The position numbers were made by a program, and so were the translations under genes. The notes under the pieces are model-generated. The model saw only the letters and a list, made by a program, of their open reading frames with translations. It was not told the origin of the DNA and did no database searches. Below are positions 1 to 10,605 of a stretch of 64,000 bases of DNA, in pieces. The stretch is from Isoetes taiwanensis. Taxonomy: Eukaryota > Streptophyta > Lycopodiopsida > Isoetales > Isoetaceae. The stretch lies in the NCBI GenBank assembly GCA_021234155.1, contig JAJEKV010000050.1, positions 7,339,199 to 7,403,198 of the forward strand. The letters are read 5' to 3'. Numbering within the stretch: position 1 is the stretch's first letter; each line of letters opens with the position of its first letter.

Positions 1-290
1 ATTTTTTGTTCTAAATTCGCCACTAACCTGTTGGCACACCAAGAAGGAGTCTCCATATACATTTAAATCTGTAACATTATGGACAAGTGCAATTTGAATA
101 CCTTCAAAAAGTGCATAGTATTCTGCGGCATTTGAAGTGCATCGAGGAATGACTGCTCCAAACTTTTCTATCGATCCGCCTTCATTGTCTTTCAAAGACA
201 AATCCCATAGCGACAAGTGGAAACTTGGGCGAGTAACCCCCATCAAACCAAAAGCTAGCGACTTTTATGATATTTCTTTGGCGTACTATC
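1..290 (-). pseudogene. RNase H-like domain of a Ty3/gypsy element (partial, frameshifted)
   Basis: Reading the minus strand from about 260 downward gives FDGGYSPK, then after a one-base shift near 185 GAVIPRCTSNAAEYYALFEG, and near the window edge VYGDSFLVCQQVSGEF. These are the three acidic blocks of an RNase H fold (D in FDGG, E in AAEY, D in GDS). The AEYxALxxG...GDSxLVxxQVxG spacing is typical of the RVT_3 or archaeal-type RNase H found in some plant gypsy elements. In the element it would degrade RNA in the RNA/DNA hybrid. It lies directly downstream of the gag-protease reading frame, with no reverse transcriptase between. The rest of the element would lie to the left of base 1. The domain call is fairly sure; the lineage is inferred. 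Confidence 0.6.
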
Positions 291-1826
291 AACCAGCATG
301 GAACCCACCTCAATACTTTCAAGTACTTCAGGAATATGCATGATATAATGGCCTTGGGATATGGGTTGCACAATATCTTCTGTAGAAATGAGGCCTACAC
401 CATATGTGTCTCGTCCCTTCTTATTATAAACATATGCGGTACAGCCCTTGCCATCTGTGATAGAACATATACCTTGCCTCCAAATGGGTCTCAAATCCAA
501 CAAAGAAAAGAGCCAAGTTCTTCCAAGCAACAAATCATAGTCGCTATTGCTCGCTCCCCTAAAGGAAATCACAACGAAAGGAATGTTCATTTTTACTCCT
601 TCAACCTCCACGTTAACCTCGTCAATTTCACCTAAGGGACTCACTCTTTCTTGTGTAAAGGATCTCAGTGTTAAATTTGAGGGCTTTGATATTTTTAAGC
701 CTAACTTCAGCATCACCTCATATGGCATAATATTAAGTCCTGAACCACCATCCAGAACTACTCTCCTTACATGGAACTCTCCAATGTTGGCGGCACAAGA
801 AAATACGCCTGGATCATCATATCTCACATCATTGAGCATGTAGGTGGTTGATTCTGAAACATTCTTATCAGCTGGACTTAGCAACTTAAAGAGGCTATCC
901 CTGTACGATGGAGCAATGCTAAATAAAGTGAACAAATCTAAATTCACCTTGGCGCTCCTTAGAAGTGCTTGCACATGGTGATCGTGAGCATGTAAGGTTG
1001 GTTGCTGACCAGGCAAGATGCTAATATCTTTTCTCCGAGCAGGTTCATCAAATGTTACATGTTTTTCCAATATTTTTTCTTTGGCTTGTGCTTTTTCCTG
1101 CTGCCTAGTAGTGACAGCCATCACAGGTCCCTCTCCATGGTTGCAACCAATAAGGAAACTTGCAGATTCTGATGGCACTTTGTTACTGTCCTTCATCTTG
1201 GCCATATAGGCACGTACATGGCAATGCTCTTCATCGTGTCCCCATGATGAACATATAGTACACCATGGGCATGGCTTAGCATAATGTGCACGCACTTGAT
1301 GACACTTTTCGCATTCTTTGGACCAACAAGAACTTTCAGAATGGCCTTGTTTTTTGCAAATAGTGCACAACTTGGAAGGATATTTGCTCTCCTTGTTTGT
1401 GGCTATCTCCTTAAATTGTTTTGTCATGTCATCCATCATCTGTTTCATCTGTAGCTGAGCTTGTTGCAACATCTCAGCCTGCATCTTTTTCTTATGCTGC
1501 ATCTCCTCTCTTGCTTTCTCAAATTCAGCCTTTATATCCGCAAGTTCTTTCTTCTCAAATTTCTCTGATTTAACAACATAAACTGGAGCATGTCCATTGG
1601 CATTTCCCATATTCTCCTTTTCCCAATAACTTGGGGATGCATGAGATGATGTATCTGTGAGGCACCATCCATAACCCTTACAGTAATTTTCAGCAGTGGA
1701 GAATGCTTGTACTATAGAACAAAGCTGGCCTCGAGATTGTAACTTGCATAACTTTTGGTACAATGAAGGCATTGGCTGCAAACCTTGCACAAAACAGTAT
1801 ATTAATTGCAGGTTAGAAGTCTCCAC
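255..1826 (-). CDS. Ty3/gypsy gag C-terminus plus aspartic protease
   Basis: This is an open frame of about 523 codons. Its N-terminal part is a charged, Q/K/M-rich helical stretch. Around 1200-1370 follow zinc-knuckle-like Cys/His clusters (CTICKKQGHSESSC, then CEKCHQ and CTICSSWGHDEEHC). Around 480-760 is a retropepsin-like domain: VVLDGGSGLNIM carries the catalytic Asp in a DGG context, and DLLLGRTWL is the second conserved block. Gag packages element RNA and the protease processes the polyprotein. The N-terminal part of gag lies in another frame from about 1802 to 2287, so the gene is broken by a shift near 1815-1870. There is no reverse transcriptase downstream before the RNase H-like domain. 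The ATG at 1826 is probably not a true start. Confidence 0.75.
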   Translation of the reverse strand: METSNLQLIYCFVQGLQPMPSLYQKLCKLQSRGQLCSIVQAFSTAENYCKGYGWCLTDTSSHASPSYWEKENMGNANGHAPVYVVKSEKFEKKELADIKAEFEKAREEMQHKKKMQAEMLQQAQLQMKQMMDDMTKQFKEIATNKESKYPSKLCTICKKQGHSESSCWSKECEKCHQVRAHYAKPCPWCTICSSWGHDEEHCHVRAYMAKMKDSNKVPSESASFLIGCNHGEGPVMAVTTRQQEKAQAKEKILEKHVTFDEPARRKDISILPGQQPTLHAHDHHVQALLRSAKVNLDLFTLFSIAPSYRDSLFKLLSPADKNVSESTTYMLNDVRYDDPGVFSCAANIGEFHVRRVVLDGGSGLNIMPYEVMLKLGLKISKPSNLTLRSFTQERVSPLGEIDEVNVEVEGVKMNIPFVVISFRGASNSDYDLLLGRTWLFSLLDLRPIWRQGICSITDGKGCTAYVYNKKGRDTYGVGLISTEDIVQPISQGHYIMHIPEVLESIEVGSMLVDSTPKKYHKSR

Positions 1827-2287
1827 CTTGCTATCCTTACAAGCTTTGATGCATTTGGAGAATCTCTCAACATTCGTCTAAGGGAAAATGACATTAAGTT
1901 TTGCAGCAAATTCCCTTCATCAAGTAATATTCCAAACCTCTCCACCAAGCCTTTGGCTAGATCTTCCCATGCTTGGCTTTTGTATGTAATGAAGAAATCG
2001 AACCAAGATTCCGCTTCTCCTTCCATGCTTTTGCTGAAAACAGATACAATATCTCCTTTCCGATGTCCGTAGTTTTCATAATATGTTTTGAACACTTTGA
2101 GAAAATCTTTTGGATTGCTCGTGCCATTGTACATTGGAGGAGGTGGTGCTAATAATGCACTCAAATCTTCAAGTGGATTTTCTGAAGTACCACGTCTGGA
2201 AGCATATGTTGGTGGTGCATAATGAACAGATCCCTCTGAATCTTCTTCGTGAGGGCTGCGCAATGCTGGAGAACTTGTATGAGCCAT
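1802..2287 (-). pseudogene. Ty3/gypsy gag N-terminus
   Basis: The frame starts at an ATG at 2287 and reads MAHTSSPALRSPHEEDSEG, then a retrotransposon gag (capsid) core: PPPMYNGTSNPKDFLKVFKT and SMEGEAESWFDFF. The G.S.P..F L..F pattern with W-phenylalanine-rich helices is characteristic of the Retrotrans_gag domain. It runs out of frame near 1815-1870, and the neighbouring frame then continues with CIKACKDSKVETSNLQ, as expected of the same protein. One indel therefore separates the two halves. The ATG at 2287 is a reasonable start because it opens with a disordered Ser/Glu-rich segment and nothing coding is seen upstream. Confidence 0.7.
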
Positions 2288-2289
2288 GA

Positions 2290-4387
2290 TATATCAGATC
2301 TGCTGTAAATATTCAGAGCACAAGCTGAAAAATTGCCTTAACTGGAGAATGATTTGCTCCAATGGTGTATCCCGGTAGGACCTCCATTCATGATGATAGC
2401 TTGGAGCTAGAAATCATCATGGTAATCACTTGGAAAATATTTCTAAAGGTAAGCGGTTTCAAGGACTATAAGATGGTGGGATGGATAGATAGAAGTTGTG
2501 AAAGACAAGGTGGAATAATCATATGAAGGAAGAGCCAAGAGAATGGTTCAGGCAAAAATGATTAGTATTAAAAGAAGCAATAGAAAAGACAATATGATAA
2601 GAAAACCAACAAAGCATAGACCTTTTTGTATTAAAAAATACAGCACATTATGGAATGTTTCAGAACTTTGAGCAGCACAATGTTATTTTTCTGGAGAAAT
2701 GATAGAATGGTATTTCTGATACATATCCTCAGCAACTGAAAGTGATCTTCAATAGAATGAATGAAACTTCTTCAAAATAAAGCTCCAGATCTGCAACATA
2801 AAATGGCATCTACACCAATTTCGTTTTGGATCAATTGGAATCAGCACTTACCCAATTCCATTCAACACAAGGTCTCAAATTCTCATGTTCCCTCTGCAAC
2901 TGGGTATGCTTCCTCCTTCACCAATTTCGAAATTGAATATGCTGATATACTTGCAAAATCTATCCAGCTACATTCAACACAAGGCCACAATTCCTTCTTT
3001 CCCTCCAGAATCGGGATAGTTCCGCCCTGCTTTGAACCCCAAAAAAATTTGCTGAAATGAATGCCCACGAACCTGTTTTGTTGCCTCCTTGTGCCGCTTC
3101 GCAATCCTCCTATCTTTTCTCCACCGTTCCCTTGGCATGCCGCAATCAACTATCTGAGATTGGTAGATTCTATTCTTGCCTCCACGATCCATTCTATGCA
3201 CCGAAAAAGAGCTCACGCTGGTTTAGGTTTAGGTTCGAAATATCATCAAGTGATTTTGTCAACCAATATTATATAAGTTTGACCATTGCAGTAAAGATAA
3301 CTTGCCCATGTTAAAGCCATATGTTCTGCAACTTTGTTTGCAAAAATAATAAATCATTGTTGAGGTCGCATATCAACATCTATAGACTGCTAGCTCATCT
3401 GCCTGCACAAATTATAACATGTATTGAAAGCATGTCTCAAAATTGCAAGGGGGGCCAAGGCAATCATTGTAAACTCTCTTGGAATATCGTCAGAATTCTG
3501 CAACTCCTAATGTAACTCTGCAACTCTGGAATCTGTAAATACCAAGCACCATATTTCTGTAAGTTGTGCCAACTAATGTCTTCGCAACCTTGTAATCTTG
3601 ATTACTCTGCATTTTCGTCGCCGAGGAAAAGGATATGTCCCAAGTGTCATATCTTAAAACCTGCTTGTCCAAAACAGTGAAACATTGCCATATATGTGCT
3701 TGCTCACAAAACAATAAAATGCTACCATCTGTTTATTTGCTCGAATCGGTAAATGGTCGAGGTCATATGCTTTGCACTCAAGAAATCGCTTAGGATGAAT
3801 ATTAGAACTTTAAGATATCTTCGTGTGCTTTTCCTCAATACGAGGTCTTCTATAAGTTAACGTCCATGTGATATCTTCTACGGGCATGTCCCCATAAGGG
3901 TCTTGTACAGATTATCCTCCATGTTACAGTCTTCTACAAATGGATTCACAAACTCATCCCATGGTGGGGTCTTCGACAATGGTCTTCTACAAGTGTACGT
4001 CACAATGAACTCATCCATGATGGATCTTCAGCAATTCTAGGGTGATGTTTCCCCATAAGGGGTCTTCTCCAAGGTCTTCAATGGGGCATTCGGCTCAATT
4101 AAAGAAATTGCCCAAAATAATAAATATTAAAGGTCAGTTGTGAATAAATTCAAGAGGATGTTATGCTTGTTCTTCCTCGAGATGCTCCGTAAGTCTGATA
4201 GGTCTATGCTTTTTGTTGGCTAATGGGAAAGAAAGAGATCAAGGTACAGAAAAGCTATGGGATATAGGCTAGTGCAACTAAGGAAAATAAAACAAGAGTG
4301 GTATAAAAAATGAAGGGATTGAAAAGGAAATACTAACGGAAATGGGATCCACAATGATCTGATATGCTGGGCTGTAAGGCCCAACAC
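2290..4387. other. Unassigned; probably leader/LTR of the gypsy element plus unknown DNA
   Basis: No protein family is recognisable. It lies on the 5' side of the minus-strand gypsy gag, so a leader and LTR are expected here, but I could not find an LTR pair or a convincing primer-binding site. From about 3840 to 4090 there are loosely repeated phrases such as TCTTCTACAA and GGTCTTC in a degenerate tandem arrangement. Confidence 0.3.
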
Positions 4388-4913
4388 TACCTATGCTCAA
4401 ACATGCCATGTGGGCTCCAACATGCCACCTAGGCTCCAACATGACAAGTGGCTCAAACATGCCACCTAGGTTCCAACATGCCCTCCCTCCCTCCCTCCCT
4501 CTCTTTATCTCTCTCTCTCTCTCCCCGATTGGGTCCGATAGAAGCACTCACACCCTTCCCCATGTCGAACCAGGCCGGGACTTTGCGCGGCTCCAACATG
4601 CCACCTAGGCTCCAACATGCAATGTGGCTCAAACATGCCACCTAGGCTCAAACATGCCATGCGGGCTTGAACATGCCACATAGGCTCAAACATGCCAAGG
4701 TGGCTCACAATATACCACCAAGGCTCCAATATGCCAAGGTGGCTCAAACATGCCACGCAGGCTCCAACATGCCACCTAGGCTCCAACTTGCCAAGGTGGC
4801 TCAAACATGCCACGCAAGCTCCAACATGCCACCTAGGCTCCAACATGCCACCTAGGCTCAAAACATGCCAAGGTGGCTCAAACATGCAACGCGGGCTCCA
4901 ACATGCCACATCT
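4388..4913 (+). repeat. 19-bp minisatellite, block 1
   Basis: Tandem variants of GGCTCCAACATGCCACCTA and GGCTCAAACATGCCAAGGT, all in one orientation. The block is interrupted at about 4484-4600 by a (TCCC)n/(TC)n stretch and a short unrelated insert (GATTGGGTCCGATAGAAGCA). Every unit contains ACATGCC followed by a CCWWGG-like box (CCTAGG or CCAAGG). The open frames on both strands encode only the periodic translation of the repeat. The same family recurs at 15.98-17.46 kb and as two units near 42.6 kb. Confidence 0.9.
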
Positions 4914-7583
4914 ACAAATCTATTTATTCAATGAACGACTGACTATGTGAAATGAAGAAAAGTAATGCAATCTTAAAATTTAACATTGTCACGTATGTGC
5001 TAACTAAACTAATGCAAATAATAAGCGAAGAAAGCATACCCCGATCTTTTGAGTTGCACTATTGTGTGACCTTCAAAGAGCAAAGAACCGATATCATAGT
5101 GGAAAGAGTAAAATAGTTCGATATGGCTCCAGATCCTGCACATCGGAAATACAAAGCCTTTAGAGCAAAAACAACAGAAATTTACAGTAAAAAAAGGAAA
5201 GACAGTAAATTGACCCACAATTAGCCTGCAGCTCAGGAAACGTTCGACGATGTCTAATCTTCTCTTTTTCCATAACAGATGATGTATAGACGTGTTTAAC
5301 CCGGACATAAAATCTACTTTGTTAATTTGGAAATTTCCGGTATGGTCCAAAAACTTTTTTGGAATTTTTCTAACACGATTTCCTAAGGTTTTAAGGAGTT
5401 TTAGACGCCGGAAAAAACTCCGGCTATCCAAAAATTGAAAAGAATTAATCCTATCCTCCTAGGGTGTTGTATCCAGCCCTAACTTGGACGGTTGTGATTT
5501 GGCCCGGCAATCGGATGGTTAGGATTTTAGCGTGTTGGGGTTAAGCCATCTTACGTACCGGATTTGTTTGGTGTTGCCGTGCTCTACCTATGGCGGCCTC
5601 TTAAAACTCAGCGGCAATTGCACTCAACACCATCAAGAGGTTGGGTATGGCATTTTCTTTCCTTTATCGACCAGGGCACATAAGAAGCCACTCGCCTTCC
5701 AAGACGATTTTGCATCTCCTCTTCTCGCTATCGGTGATGGCTTCAAGGCGACTATGGCTTGTGTGGAAGCTTTAGAACAGCAAAGGCCCATACTCAGTTT
5801 AGAAAAAGGGAAACGAAGAGCTTTTCCTCTCAGAGTATGGCGCAAGCTTCGGATCGATAAGGATGATTTATTCACCGAGATAAGCGACTTGCTCTCCAAT
5901 CTCAACTCAAAGACGATTTAGTGCTAATAAGGTGTCCGGGGTTTAACTAGAAGTAGAGGAAGGAGCGAGAAAATGGATTTGCACATCAAAGATCCCGCAA
6001 GAACTTGGATCTTTAGGATTCATTATTTTTGCGTTATGGCCCAGATCGATTACCCTAGAAACTCCATTTCTTCCTCTTTTTATTTCAATTATGGTTACAC
6101 CGCAATTTATGCGAAGTCCGTGCAACTTCCAATGATGAACTCCGGTGCTAGGTCATCCATCTCAAGCCATGATTCGATTAAATATTCACTTTGTAAGCTA
6201 TGCATAAGGTCCGCAAAGGCGCACTCTTGGCGTAATTAGCAACATCAAAAAGCGTAAGCCTCTTGATTTTTTATTATTGCTTTAGTTTAAATGGTAAGAG
6301 GAGATGGATGTGGTATTTTTCTTATTTTTATTATTGTTTGTAAGCGAAATGGTAAGAGGAGATGGATGTGGTATTTTCTTAGAAACATTATCTCTGGCTT
6401 ACGTGCTTTTGTTGTGTCGTAAGTTCTTGATGATTTCTTTATGTTTTATGCTCTGAGTTTTCTTCAAGACGTTTTTGCGCCTGTATTGAAGGGCACCAAG
6501 AGGAACAAGGTAAACCTAAAATTCTTTGTTGTTCTAAGGCATTTGATAATCTATAAATTTGATTTTATTTTCATAGGATGTCACATGAAAACATGGTTGA
6601 TGAAACCAAAGCATTTGTTAACATCAGTGTTGATTTTAGTGGCTATTTATCGCAAAATTGCTATATTTTTGGATTTTGGAGAATTTTGCCATTATGTTTA
6701 GTAGGCTTCCTTCGGTAAGAATATGAGATTAATTCGCCATTTTTTCAGGAAAAGCCTACAATCTTCTACCACATTCGCCAACTATATGAACTTAGTGAAG
6801 GAGCTTTTTCGCCCGTCTATCAATAATCTCAATTCTTAAATCTCTAACAGATCGCCTACTTAAAAACCATTGAGTTACCAATTCCATATAGCCAGGGAGT
6901 ATAGAGGTGAAGATTTTGAATTCTGATTTGTGCCATACTTATGCCTTAATGCATGATAAAGCCATACCATTTGATGTCTTTACCATGGGATATTGAGAAA
7001 ATAGTACTCTCAGATACAATCACCAAAACAAAATGGGAGCTTACAACATTAGTTAGTGGCACTTATCTATGTCATTATGTTGCACTTGTGACATCAATGA
7101 TGTGGTAGGATTTTAGACATCACCACAAGTACTACACACATACTTTAGTGATTAACTCTATCGCCATATGCACTACAGAAATTCTTAAATGGGTAAAATT
7201 TATCGCCTTCCAAAAAAAATTTGAATCTCAAATTATCGCCAGAATAGTTATATCCAGATTACGATATAGTGCCACTAAAATCATCACTGGTTAACATCCT
7301 AAGGGAGTTAACATGAAGTCTGTATGTTTCTTAAATCGAGCTTGCTAAGGTATCCATGAGTTGAATGTTGGATCTTGACCGCATCCCGGTCCCTTTTGCA
7401 TTTCTTATTACCTATTGATGGGCATATATGTCCATAGAACTGCAAGAAGAACATATCATCACGCAGGTATGAGTCAAAACATTGTGCATTGTTTATTTTG
7501 GTATAAAACCAATTCTCATTGTTCTTTGGCATTTAGGAAACAGAACAACATACTCTTCTTTCATTAATGGCTATATTTATTTG
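4914..7583. other. Unassigned region with a few unrecognised ORFs
   Basis: Two modest open frames (5009-5431 minus, 140 codons; 5532-5921 plus, 129 codons, containing RRAFPLRVWRKLRIDKDD) match no family I know and show no partner genes. A 32-bp phrase beginning AAATGGTAAGAGGAGATGG occurs twice at about 6289 and 6347, a short direct duplication. The remainder is AT-rich with no recognisable gene. Confidence 0.3.
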
Positions 7584-7898
7584 GTTTTGGGTGGTGTCTT
7601 GGCCATTGGAGGTGACATGATTGTTAACCCTATTGTTTTGCAAATTGAAATACACCCTCGTAAGTATAATAGGCCAATAGTTTTTAAAGGTGGGAACTTG
7701 AGAATTTTTCTAATTCCATCAATAAATTAGGTAACTCTTGCAACCACGCTTCATGGTCTTCTCTTCACATCAAGCTAAGGTTAACGAGCTTATGTCTTCA
7801 GCATCTACCAGAGTTATATTACGAAATATTTATTCTAATTCAACAAACAATCTCTTGGTTTCGACATAGAATCTCTCTATTTGCTATTTGCTTTGGAT
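7584..7898 (+). repeat. Duplicated segment copy 1, with RPA1-like exon
   Basis: About 315 bp nearly identical to 8691-9008. The first part reads GGVLAIGGDMIVNPIVLQIE, resembling the start of replication protein A large subunit N-terminal domains (G-A-I...GD...P-V-hydrophobic). It is followed by an intron-like GTAAGTATAATAGG ... AAATTAG and a second exon-like piece (AKVNELMSSASTRVILRNIY). That piece resembles the RPA1N stretch around its N-E-L and hydrophobic strands. No complete gene can be assembled. The RPA1 assignment is tentative; the duplication is certain. Confidence 0.45.
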
Positions 7899-8690
7899 TT
7901 GGCAGAGATTGAGATGTTTTTCAAATGCAGAATAGTTGGGAGCAAGTATTTATTTTTCCTTGCACATGCAATCCTAGCAGACCCATGTGTACAAGAAAAA
8001 AGAAACTTATTTGACTATCTGCATCCTACATGCAAAAGACCATTCTATTTATGTCAAGAATCATGTGGGGGATGCTGCTCATCTAATATTTGAACATGTA
8101 AGATAGAAAACAAAGCTTGAGATAGTTTGTAGACTAAAACTTCACTTTCTAACATATAGAACCTTTTATTAAAGCACATACAGTTATTTACCTTTTAAGA
8201 CAGCAACAAAATACAGATATGCATGAGTCATTTGCAAGAGCTGATGTGCCTAAACTATGATGTCTAGATGTATGTCAAATTCTGCAGCGACATTGCCCAA
8301 TCTGACAGGGCATGCGTGAAGAAACATAGAACGAAGTTTTAGACCCAAAGCTGTCTTGCGGTGTCAATTTGATGTGTAGTGTATAAAGGTTTCAAAACTA
8401 CAAGCCAAAGATGACCAATGATGTGGTAGAGAAAAAGACGTGCTAAACTTGGAATGTATTTGTCTATATCTACATGTTACTTCATAATAAAAGCAAATTA
8501 TAATTTCCACAGAGTAAATATATCAGCATTGTCCTGCTTCAAACCTGAAATTCATATTTTTTTCAACTACCCCCTTAAGGAATATAGACAATATGGTGTT
8601 GAATTGTTAAGAAAGCATAAAGCATACCTTATGTCAAATATCATTTTCAATGATGTGTTGAATTGTTTTCAAAATACCATCTTTGCTGGA
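7899..8690. other. Unassigned spacer between the two duplicated segments
   Basis: AT-rich DNA without recognisable coding motifs. It continues past the first duplicate with FKCRIVGSKYLFFLAHAIL-like translation, but no family is evident. Confidence 0.3.
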
Positions 8691-9008
8691 GTTTTGGATG
8701 GTGTGCTGGCCATTAGAGGTGACATGATTGTTAACCCTATTGTTTTGCAAATTGAAATACACCCTCAGGTAAGTATAATAGGCCAATAGTTTTTTTAAAG
8801 GTGGGAACTTGAGAATTTTTCTAATTCCATCAATAAATTAGGTAACTCTTGCAACTACTGCCTGCATGGTCTTCTCTTCACATCAAGCTAAGGTTAACGA
8901 GCTTATGTCTTCAGCATCTACCAGAGTTATATTACGAAATATTTATTCTAATTCAACAAACAATCTCTTGGTTTCAACATAGACTCTCTATTTGCTATTT
9001 GCTTTGGA
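8691..9008 (+). repeat. Duplicated segment copy 2, with RPA1-like exon and clean splice donor
   Basis: Second copy of the 7.6-kb segment, 1107 bp downstream in the same orientation. Here the exon reads DGVLAIRGDMIVNPIVLQIE and ends at CAG|GTAAGT. This is a better donor than copy 1, which lacks the AG before GTAAGT. An intron of about 70 bp would end at ATAAATTAG. Copy 2 differs by a few substitutions and small indels. It could be the ancestral copy. No other exons of an RPA1 gene were seen nearby, so it is probably a gene fragment. Confidence 0.45.
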
Positions 9009-9408
9009 ATGCGGAAATTGTTGTATATAGAATACATGCCCGAACACGTTTTTGAGCATTAAACAACTACCTTTCAAATTGTCACTAGGCCCGGCAACGC
9101 CGGGCACCATAACTAGTCTCTTTTACACTCAAATCCGACGACTATGGCCCTCCAATGTGCATCATTCCTCCCAGAAATTCACCCTGTAAGGCAGGTTGAA
9201 GAGTAATGAAGCTTCCAAGAAAGACATTGAAGCAGTCCCAATCGAATCTAATTGTGATTGAACTAATTGCTATCTGAAAGCAAGAAAAGAAGAGGTTAGG
9301 AGTACATCAAATGATAAAGATTACAATGCTTAAACCTCATTGAGCTTGTAAAAAATACCTCAAACAAATTAAAAGGCAGAGCTTGGAGACGATGCTGGCA
9401 CTATGAAA

Positions 9409-9574
<166 letters not shown>

Positions 9575-9650
9575 GGACAGAGTCTATATAGAGAGAAAAA
9601 AAAATACAAAAGTTTAGGCAAGAAATCGTATGGGATGGAGTTGCAATAAT

Positions 9651-9668
9651 CCCCCCCCCCCCCCCCCC
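9651..9668. repeat. C18 homopolymer
   Basis: Eighteen consecutive C bases followed by CACCCACCAACCCC. The run sits 83 bp from the (GA)n tract. The length may be uncertain for sequencing reasons. Confidence 0.9.
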
Positions 9669-9839
9669 ACCCACCAACCCCGAGTTCAAATAGGTGTGGA
9701 TCTTGCCGAGCACCTGCGGATGAATGACACGTGGAACAAAGTCTCAGGCCTGGATAAAAGAATCATGTACCTGCCGAAATAGGGATTGGTCTTGGGTTTT
9801 CCATGCTGGCATCGAGGTTGGGCCCGTAAGTGATCCCAT

Positions 9840-10590
9840 CAAACCTCTAATGAAAAGCTGTTGTCAGAGGATCAAGTTCAATGGCAATGCAATTTGTCTG
9901 ACCAAGAGCTTGAACTTGGGTATGAGCTTGCTCGACAATCCACTTCCAGCATTTCTTCTTATTGTGTCCTCGTATACGACAATAATTACAATGAGATTTC
10001 TGGGGTTCTCCTCCACTTCTGCCTTCAAGTGCTCTTTCTCAGTTTTTGCTTTATAAATAGTGCAAGCTGAGGATCTCCAGTTTGAAACAACCTTGTTTCT
10101 TCCTGCAGTATCTTTGCACTAACATTTTTCCAAGTTGGAGCAAAAGGATGATTGGATAAAATAACCACAAGATTGTTGTAAACTGGAAAGCAAGGTGTGG
10201 TTGGTTGTTGTGCTCAACATAAGAAGATCAACCATTACAAAACTTGAAAAGACATGCTTCCTCGATGTGGTCCATGATGCCTCTAAGTTCTCCAATCTAA
10301 TGGCGCATGGACTCTTGTTCCTGATGCTTGATGGAATAGAGTTGATTCCTCAGCATCACTTGCGCGGCAAGAGTCTTGCTATGCGAGGGAGCTTGGATCA
10401 ACATTCGTGAGCACTACGAGAGATCTTCAACCGAGTCAGGTTGGAGTGATGCATGGGGTGATGCAGGCTACAAATAAGTTGAGAATGCACCTTGAAATCA
10501 TTGGCATAACATTTTCTAATAGCGGCATAGCTATCATCATCCCCTTCAGGGTTTTGAATGAGTGTTCATTCTCTCTTATTCTTGATCTGT
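9840..10590 (-). pseudogene. Ty1/copia gag remnant
   Basis: Minus-strand translation, with frame changes, recovers parts of a copia Gag. Near 10370 it reads KTLAAQVMLRNQLYSIKHQE. Near 10100-10180 it reads VYNNLVVILSNHPFAPTWKN and ILQEETRLFQTGDPQLALF. Near 9948-9993 there is a perfect CX2CX4HX4C zinc knuckle (CNYCRIRGHNKKKC). Gag coats the element RNA and the knuckle binds nucleic acid. The order along the minus strand, with a primer-binding site just upstream, is exactly that of a Ty1/copia element. No protease, integrase or reverse transcriptase follows toward lower coordinates, so only the 5' part survives here. Confidence 0.7.
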
Positions 10591-10605
10591 GAGCCTTGAT
10601 ACCAT
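10591..10605 (-). promoter_or_regulatory. Probable primer-binding site of the minus-strand copia remnant
   Basis: The minus strand reads ATGGTATCAAGGCTC, matching the TGGTATCAGAGC-type site complementary to the 3' end of initiator methionine tRNA used by plant copia elements. It lies immediately upstream of the gag remnant, as it should. The LTR would be at coordinates just above 10605, but its outer end was not found. Confidence 0.65.

Noticed and set aside
2290-4387. LTR of the gypsy element
   Set aside because: No second copy in the window and no clear TG...CA bounds or primer site.
10591-10605. Part of a tRNA gene
   Set aside because: Only the 3'-end complement is present and it sits next to copia gag, so it is a primer-binding site.
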